Positions 6,400 to 10,608 of a stretch of 10,608 bases of DNA are shown here, piece by piece. The first letter of the stretch is position 1. Each line of letters opens with the position of its first letter. Under the pieces are notes generated by a model. The model saw nothing but the letters and a program-made list of their open reading frames with translations, was not told the DNA's origin and did not search any database. The stretch covers positions 12,024 to 22,631 of the forward strand of contig DGYV01000031.1 of assembly GCA_002398485.1 (NCBI GenBank), written 5' to 3'. The DNA comes from Peptococcaceae bacterium UBA4997. Its GTDB lineage: Bacteria; Bacillota; Dehalobacteriia; UBA4068; UBA4997. The translations under genes were made by a program, and so were the position numbers.

Positions 6400-6632
6400 T
6401 AATAACGATGATAGAGACAGGCTGAAGCTATTTGCTTTTACAGCGAGTGGGGTACGGTGTGAGCCCATATCAGCAGGGTTTTGGTGTCCCTCTGGAGTTG
6501 CTTTTCTGAAATCCAGTAGGAAAAGCCGTTAAAGGGCGTTATCCTTGTTAAGAGGCTGTGTTTTTTGCATGGCAAGTGGGGTGGTACCACGGAATAACCT
6601 TTCGTCCCTGATTGGGGGATGAGGGGTTTTTT
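6400..6632 (+). ncRNA. T-box leader (tRNA-sensing riboswitch), probably valine-specific
   Basis: The conserved T-box core AAGTGGGGTGGTACCACGG (6574-6592), with TTTCGTCCC (6601-6608), identifies the class. The antiterminator bulge is TGGT (6582-6585); its T would pair with an A discriminator base, as in Val, Ile and Leu tRNAs. Stem I starts with AGAG (6413-6416) pairing with CTCT (6490-6493), and its distal loop has the usual GGTGTGA (6455-6462). Folding by hand leaves a 7-nt specifier strand GGTGTCC (6483-6489); by alignment with known leaders the codon is GTC (6486-6488), valine. Stem II (6500-6506 with 6520-6526) carries the TGAA/AGTA S-turn, then a CCGTTA-type II A/B region, and stem III is 6555-6560 with 6568-6573. 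Uncharged tRNA would stabilise the antiterminator and allow transcription of ilvDNB. The class call is secure; the specifier is inferred because the usual GAA before it is missing. Confidence 0.93.
6605..6632 (+). terminator. T-box regulated terminator hairpin
   Basis: TCCCT (6605-6609) pairs with AGGGG (6622-6626), extended inward by AT/AT across a G-G mismatch, and is followed by six T (6627-6632). CGTCCC is shared with the antiterminator, so the two folds exclude each other as in other T-box leaders. Confidence 0.8.
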
Positions 6633-6681
6633 ATATTAGCCCAGCTTTTATGATTTTATAATTATACGGGAGGTTTTGAAA

Positions 6682-8370
6682 ATGAGTTGTGATTGCGGCA
6701 AACCAAAAATGAAAAGTGATATAATGAAAGATGGTTTTATGAGGGCGCCTCAGCGTTCCCTGCTTTATGCTTTGGGCCTTACCAAAGAAGAAATTGAGCT
6801 TCCTTTAGTGGGTATAGTAAATTCTTTTAATGAGGTAGTGCCGGGTCATATTCATTTACACCAGTTGGCTGAGGCTGTTAAAGCAGGCGTGCGTATGGCA
6901 GGAGGTACACCCTTGGAATTTCCGGCTATAGCGGTTTGTGATGGTATTGCCATGGGCCATGAGGGGATGAAGTATTCTTTGGCCAGCCGTGAACTTATTG
7001 CTGATTCCATTGAAGTTATGGCACTTGCCCACGCTTTTGACGCGCTTGTGTTTATCCCAAATTGCGATAAAGTAGTACCGGGTATGTTGATGGCAGCTGC
7101 CCGTTTGGATCTGCCCAGTATTTTTGTAAGTGGCGGCCCTATGCTCACAGGCAGTTATAAAGGCAAGGTACTGGATCTTAACTCTACTTTTGAGGCGGTA
7201 GGTGCTTATAGCGTTAATAAAATAGATGCTGAAGAATTACAAAAAATAGAAGAAAATTGCTGCCCTGGCTGTGGTTCCTGTTCGGGTATGTTTACAGCTA
7301 ATTCCATGAACTGTATGACAGAAGTTTTAGGCATGGGTTTACCAGGTAACGGTACTATACCTGCTATTGAAGCCGCTCGTATCCGTTTAGCTAAAGAGGC
7401 GGGCATGAAAGTGATAGAACTTTTGGAAGATGATGTAAGGCCTTCCCAGATCATGACTGCGGCTTCTTTCAGGAATGCAGTAATTGCCGATATGGCTTTG
7501 GGTTGTTCAACCAATACTATATTACATCTTCCTGCCATTGCTCATGAGGCAGGTGTAAAAATAAATTTAGATATGATAAACGAAATAGGAGCTGTAACAC
7601 CCCATCTTTGCAAGCTTGCTCCTTCAGGTACTTACCATATTCAGGACTTGCACGCAGCAGGTGGTTTAAGTGCCTTAATGGCAGAGCTGGATAGGAATGC
7701 TCTTATTGATACTTCTATAATGACGGTAACAGGTAAAACCATAAAAGCTAACATTAAAGGCGCGCAAATTTTGGATCATGATGTGATCCGCAGCAAGGAA
7801 ACAGCTTACAGCCAAAAAGGCGGCCTGGCTATTTTAAGGGGGAATTTGGCTCCCGATGGTGCTGTAGTGAAAAAAGCGGGTGTAGTGCCTGAAATGATGC
7901 AGCACCAAGGCCCTGCCCGTGTGTTCAACGGTGAGGAGGAAGCCGTGGAAGTTATTATGGCAGGCGGTATCAAAGAGGGTGATGTTATAGTAATTCGCTA
8001 TGAAGGGCCCAAAGGCGGCCCCGGTATGAGGGAAATGCTCACCCCAACTTCTGCCGTACAAGGCATGGGTCTAGGTTCCAGCGTGGCCTTAATCACAGAT
8101 GGACGTTTTTCAGGTGCCACTCGCGGTGCTTCTATAGGCCATGTTTCTCCCGAAGCTGCCGAAGGTGGTCTTATAGGTTTGGTAGAGGAAGGCGACATTA
8201 TCAACGTTGATATTGAAAACGGTAAATTAGAGCTTTTGGTGGATGAAAAAATTCTAGCTGAGCGTAAAGCCAAATGGGTTTGCCCAGAGCCTAAAATCAC
8301 TAAGGGTTATTTAGCAAAATATGCGGGCAGGGTAACTTCAGCTTCCACAGGAGCTGTTACTGTAAAATAG
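6682..8370 (+). CDS. ilvD: Dihydroxy-acid dehydratase IlvD
   Basis: 562 aa, full length. It dehydrates 2,3-dihydroxy-isovalerate and 2,3-dihydroxy-3-methylvalerate to the keto acids used for valine/leucine and isoleucine. The start is ATG 6682 with GGGAGG at 6668-6673 (8-nt gap); TTG 6676 and ATG 6709 are poorer. Fe-S motifs: NCDK with Cys128, and [17 protein letters not shown] with Cys200 as the expected ligand. The position of the third cysteine in the [2Fe-2S] class (CN in NE..PCN) is Gly55 here, in [12 protein letters not shown], as in E. coli IlvD. This points to the oxygen-labile [4Fe-4S]-type enzyme and fits an anaerobe. Other blocks are [16 protein letters not shown] and [20 protein letters not shown]. 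The N-terminus carries a short extension with a CxC pair ([10 protein letters not shown]). It is the first gene after the T-box, 19 nt before ilvN. Confidence 0.97.
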   Translation: MSCDCGKPKMKSDIMKDGFMRAPQRSLLYALGLTKEEIELPLVGIVNSFNEVVPGHIHLHQLAEAVKAGVRMAGGTPLEFPAIAVCDGIAMGHEGMKYSLASRELIADSIEVMALAHAFDALVFIPNCDKVVPGMLMAAARLDLPSIFVSGGPMLTGSYKGKVLDLNSTFEAVGAYSVNKIDAEELQKIEENCCPGCGSCSGMFTANSMNCMTEVLGMGLPGNGTIPAIEAARIRLAKEAGMKVIELLEDDVRPSQIMTAASFRNAVIADMALGCSTNTILHLPAIAHEAGVKINLDMINEIGAVTPHLCKLAPSGTYHIQDLHAAGGLSALMAELDRNALIDTSIMTVTGKTIKANIKGAQILDHDVIRSKETAYSQKGGLAILRGNLAPDGAVVKKAGVVPEMMQHQGPARVFNGEEEAVEVIMAGGIKEGDVIVIRYEGPKGGPGMREMLTPTSAVQGMGLGSSVALITDGRFSGATRGASIGHVSPEAAEGGLIGLVEEGDIINVDIENGKLELLVDEKILAERKAKWVCPEPKITKGYLAKYAGRVTSASTGAVTVK

Positions 8371-8389
8371 TAAAAAGGGGGGTAATAAA

Positions 8390-8869
8390 GTGAGACACAC
8401 ATTATCCGTACTGGTTGAAAACAAAGCAGGCGTTTTAGCTAAAATAGCGGGTTTGTTCGGGCGCCGCGCTTATAATATTGAAAGCCTTGCCGTGGGTACT
8501 ACGGAAAGGCCTGATATTTCCCGTATGACTATAGTAGTGGATGCTGATGAGCGGGAAATAGAACAAGTTATGAAACAGCTTCACAAAGTTATAGAGGTAT
8601 TGAAAATAAGCAATATCACCGAAGAAGAATATATAGAGCGGGAGCTTGTACTCATCAAAGTACAGGTGGATGCCGCCAAACGTAGTGAAGTTATGCAAAT
8701 AGTAGATGTTTTCCGTGCCAGGATAGTGGATATAAGCCCAAATAGCCTTATTATTGAAGCTACAGGCGAACAAAAGAAGCTGGATGCTATTCAAGAGGCC
8801 TTAAGAACTTATGGCATAAAAGAAATAGTAAGAACAGGCGAATTGGCTATGGTGCGCGGTTTGAAATAA
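8390..8869 (+). CDS. ilvN: Acetolactate synthase small (regulatory) subunit IlvN/IlvH
   Basis: 159 aa, usual length for the small subunit. The start is GTG 8390 with a GGGGGG ribosome binding site (8377-8382, 7-nt gap). An N-terminal ACT domain covers about residues 2-75 (TLSVLVENKAGVLAKIAGLF, then RRAYNIESLAVG and SRMTIVV). The C-terminal ALS_ss_C domain covers about 80-158 (ERELVLIKVQVD, then VDISPNSLIIEATG, ending RTGELAMVRG). The ACT domain binds the feedback inhibitor, normally valine, at the subunit interface, and the protein raises the activity of IlvB. The gene lies between ilvD and ilvB, reversing the common ilvB-ilvN order. Its TAA stop at 8867-8869 overlaps the ribosome binding site of ilvB, so tight translational coupling is likely, with the regulatory subunit made first. 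Confidence 0.96.
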   Translation: MRHTLSVLVENKAGVLAKIAGLFGRRAYNIESLAVGTTERPDISRMTIVVDADEREIEQVMKQLHKVIEVLKISNITEEEYIERELVLIKVQVDAAKRSEVMQIVDVFRARIVDISPNSLIIEATGEQKKLDAIQEALRTYGIKEIVRTGELAMVRGLK

Positions 8870-8874
8870 GGAGG
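8868..8874 (+). promoter_or_regulatory. Ribosome binding site for ilvB overlapping the ilvN stop
   Basis: AAGGAGG at 8868-8874 shares two bases with the ilvN stop codon and is 8 nt from ATG 8883. This decides the ilvB start over the in-frame TTG at 8877. Confidence 0.8.
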
Positions 8875-8882
8875 TTTTGACG

Positions 8883-10562
8883 ATGAAAGGTTCGGAAGCA
8901 TTGATAAAATGTTTGGAATATGAAGGAGTAAAAACCGTTTTCGGTTACCCCGGCGGTACTGTATTGGGTTTATATGAAGCTCTGCGCCATTCATCCATTC
9001 ATAATGTTTTAACTCGTACAGAACAGGGAGCGGCTCATGCTGCCAGCGGTTATGCCCGTATAGCGGGTATGCCCGGGGTATGTATTGCTACCTCCGGCCC
9101 GGGGGCAACCAATTTGGTTACAGGTATTGCCACGGCTTTTATGGACTCCATACCTATGGTTGCGATCACAGGCCAGGTACCGAAAAGTATTGTGGGTACG
9201 GATGCTTTCCAGGAAGTGGATATAACAGGTATAACCAAGCCTATCACCAAACATAATTATTTGGTAACGGAAGCAAACCAGATCCCGCAAATAGTACGGG
9301 AGGCATTTCATATAGCAAGTACGGGTCGTCCGGGGCCTGTACTTATAGACTTACCCAAGGATGTTGCAGATAGTGAGTGTACTGCCAAAATCCCCGGACA
9401 AATCGATTTGCCTGGTTATAAACCAACTATTAAGGGGCACCCCTCGCAAATAAAGCTGGCCTGCAAAATTTTGAATCAGTCTAAAAAACCCGTTATTTAT
9501 GTGGGTGGTGGTATAGTTCATTCAGGTGCGGAAGCCTTGTTATTGGAACTGTCGGAGCGTTTGGATGCTCCTGTAGCTGTTACCTTGATGGGCAAAGGAG
9601 CTTTTCCCTACAAAAACAATCTTTATATGGGTATGGTAGGTATACATGGCTGCCCTGCGGCTAATATAGCTGTTTGTAATTGTGATGTGCTTTTGGCAAT
9701 TGGCGCACGTTTTGATGATAGGGTAACCAGCAATATGCCTGATTTTGCATCTAATGCGCAAATCATCCATATAGATGTAGATCCTGCGGAAATAGGTAAG
9801 AACATCATTCCCAAAGTACCTATTGTGGGAGATGCGGCTTCTATTATCAAGGATATGCTTAAGTGCTTGAACCAAGCTTCACATCCCGAATGGCTGGCGC
9901 AGGTGGAAGCGTGGCGTCCTACTGAGCAGGGTGTATATTATGAAGGCAAGGATGACGAGGCTTTAACTATGCGCAAGGTTTTGCATCAGCTTTCGGAAAT
10001 GACTAGGGACAATGTTATAGTTACAACAGACGTAGGCCAGCACCAAATGGTAGCTGCGCAGTTCTATAAAGCCCGCAGGGCCAAAGGCTTTATCAGCTCG
10101 GGTGGTTTGGGAACCATGGGCTATGGTTTGCCTGCTGCTGTAGGAGCGCAGTTGGCAAGCCCTGAATCCATAGTTTTTTGCGTAACAGGTGATGGCAGTT
10201 TCCAAATGACTTTTAATGAACTTGCTACTGCCTCTGCGGAGAATTTGCCCATTAAGGTATTGCTTTTCAATAACAATAATTTGGGTATGGTAAGGCAGCT
10301 GCAAAAATTCTATATGAAAGAAAATTATTATTCTGTAGATATGCCCGGCAACCCCGATTTTATTAAGCTTGCCCAAGCTTATGGCATGGAAACTTATACC
10401 ATGGAGCATACGGGGCAGATCCAGGAAATTTTGGCAGAAGCCATGGATAATAATAAAGCAACCTTGATAGAATGTAAAGTAAGCTGCGAGGAAATGGTTT
10501 ATCCGGTGGTTTTATGCGGACGTTCTATTGATGAAATGATTTTATTCAAAGGTGATAAATAG
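8883..10562 (+). CDS. ilvB: Acetolactate synthase large (catalytic) subunit IlvB
   Basis: 559 aa, full length. With IlvN it forms acetohydroxyacid synthase, which condenses pyruvate with pyruvate or 2-ketobutyrate in the first common step of valine, leucine and isoleucine synthesis. N-terminal ThDP-binding domain: GYPGGTVL, catalytic Glu47 in RTEQGAAH, and SGPGATNL. The central FAD-type domain includes GGGIVHSG, GIHGCPAAN, GARFDDRVTS and HIDVDPAEIGKN. The C-terminal ThDP domain has GLGTMGYGLPAA and the metal/ThDP motif starting GDGSFQM (Gly436, Asp437) and running to the Asn-rich NNNNLGMV. The FAD-region motifs (RFDDRV) support the biosynthetic AHAS over the FAD-free catabolic AlsS. The start is ATG 8883, 13 nt after the ilvN stop. 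ilvC is not seen within the 46 nt that follow. Confidence 0.97.
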   Translation: MKGSEALIKCLEYEGVKTVFGYPGGTVLGLYEALRHSSIHNVLTRTEQGAAHAASGYARIAGMPGVCIATSGPGATNLVTGIATAFMDSIPMVAITGQVPKSIVGTDAFQEVDITGITKPITKHNYLVTEANQIPQIVREAFHIASTGRPGPVLIDLPKDVADSECTAKIPGQIDLPGYKPTIKGHPSQIKLACKILNQSKKPVIYVGGGIVHSGAEALLLELSERLDAPVAVTLMGKGAFPYKNNLYMGMVGIHGCPAANIAVCNCDVLLAIGARFDDRVTSNMPDFASNAQIIHIDVDPAEIGKNIIPKVPIVGDAASIIKDMLKCLNQASHPEWLAQVEAWRPTEQGVYYEGKDDEALTMRKVLHQLSEMTRDNVIVTTDVGQHQMVAAQFYKARRAKGFISSGGLGTMGYGLPAAVGAQLASPESIVFCVTGDGSFQMTFNELATASAENLPIKVLLFNNNNLGMVRQLQKFYMKENYYSVDMPGNPDFIKLAQAYGMETYTMEHTGQIQEILAEAMDNNKATLIECKVSCEEMVYPVVLCGRSIDEMILFKGDK

Positions 10563-10586
10563 TTTTTATAAGAGATAATCAAAAAA

Positions 10587-10608
10587 GCATCAGATATATA
10601 TCTGATGC
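10587..10608 (+). terminator. Probable operon terminator, cut by the window edge
   Basis: A perfect 22-nt palindrome (GCATCAGATAT and its complement) preceded by six A ends exactly at the last base. A T-run would be expected next but is outside the window, so the call is provisional. Confidence 0.6.

Noticed and set aside
6421..6474. GCTGA/TCAGC as the helix above the specifier loop of the T-box
   Set aside because: It leaves very uneven strands (22 nt against 2 nt up to the distal stem). The alternative GAAGCT/GGTTTT plus TTGCT/AGCAG gives a normal stem I layout.
6511..6513. ATC preceded by GAA in the ilv leader, looking like an isoleucine specifier (GAA-ATC)
   Set aside because: It lies in a local hairpin (6500-6526) after stem I is closed, and TGAA/AGTA there matches the stem II S-turn. 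The specifier should be in the 3' strand of stem I, at about 6483-6489.
6293..6532. Open frame of 79 codons in the + strand between ridA and ilvD
   Set aside because: It runs through the ridA terminator tail, the ilv promoter and T-box stems I-II, has no ribosome binding site, and its sequence is explained by the RNA element.

Overview
The window looks like chromosomal DNA of a Gram-positive-lineage, probably anaerobic and spore-forming bacterium of the Bacillota (Clostridia or Negativicutes type). The evidence is an AddAB-type recombination nuclease rather than RecBCD, strong AGGAGG-type ribosome binding sites, a tRNA-responsive T-box leader, CotF-like spore coat proteins, a DUF1540 protein, and a dihydroxy-acid dehydratase resembling the oxygen-sensitive E. 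coli class. I cannot name the genus from the sequence. Every supported gene is on the + strand. I see no tRNA, rRNA, CRISPR array, insertion sequence or phage gene.

Layout: (1) 1-3686 holds the end of addB and all of addA, overlapping by 8 nt; together they encode the helicase-nuclease that resects double-strand breaks. (2) 3752-3964 encodes a 70-aa Gly/Phe-rich two-helix membrane protein of unknown function. (3) 4053-4760 is a UPF0173 metallo-beta-lactamase-fold hydrolase with its own extended -10 promoter and a strong terminator. (4) 4883-5627 is a cluster of three small genes: a Cys-rich DUF1540 protein and two short helical proteins of the CotF spore-coat type. (5) 5651-5832 is a structured leader with three consecutive stem-loops and two candidate promoters, leading into ridA (5833-6216), which ends in a strong terminator. 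(6) 6348-10562 is a branched-chain amino acid operon: a TTGACA promoter, a T-box leader whose best specifier reads GTC (valine), then ilvD, ilvN and ilvB. A 22-nt palindrome at the right edge is probably the operon terminator, cut by the window.

How the genes work together: IlvB and IlvN form acetohydroxyacid synthase (first common step) and IlvD is the dehydratase (third step). The reductoisomerase IlvC and transaminase IlvE are not in the window. RidA, just upstream, clears reactive enamine/imine by-products of PLP enzymes, a job often linked to branched-chain amino acid metabolism, but it has its own transcription signals. The T-box would let the ilv operon be read through when the cognate tRNA, most likely tRNA-Val, is uncharged.

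I found no convincing new multi-gene system. The least ordinary items are the three-hairpin leader before ridA with complementary loops, the T-box with a non-canonical specifier loop, the small-before-large order of the acetolactate synthase subunits, and the small FGG-repeat membrane protein with a possible sporulation promoter. The only stretch over 300 nt without a gene is 6217-6681; it holds a terminator, a promoter and the T-box.
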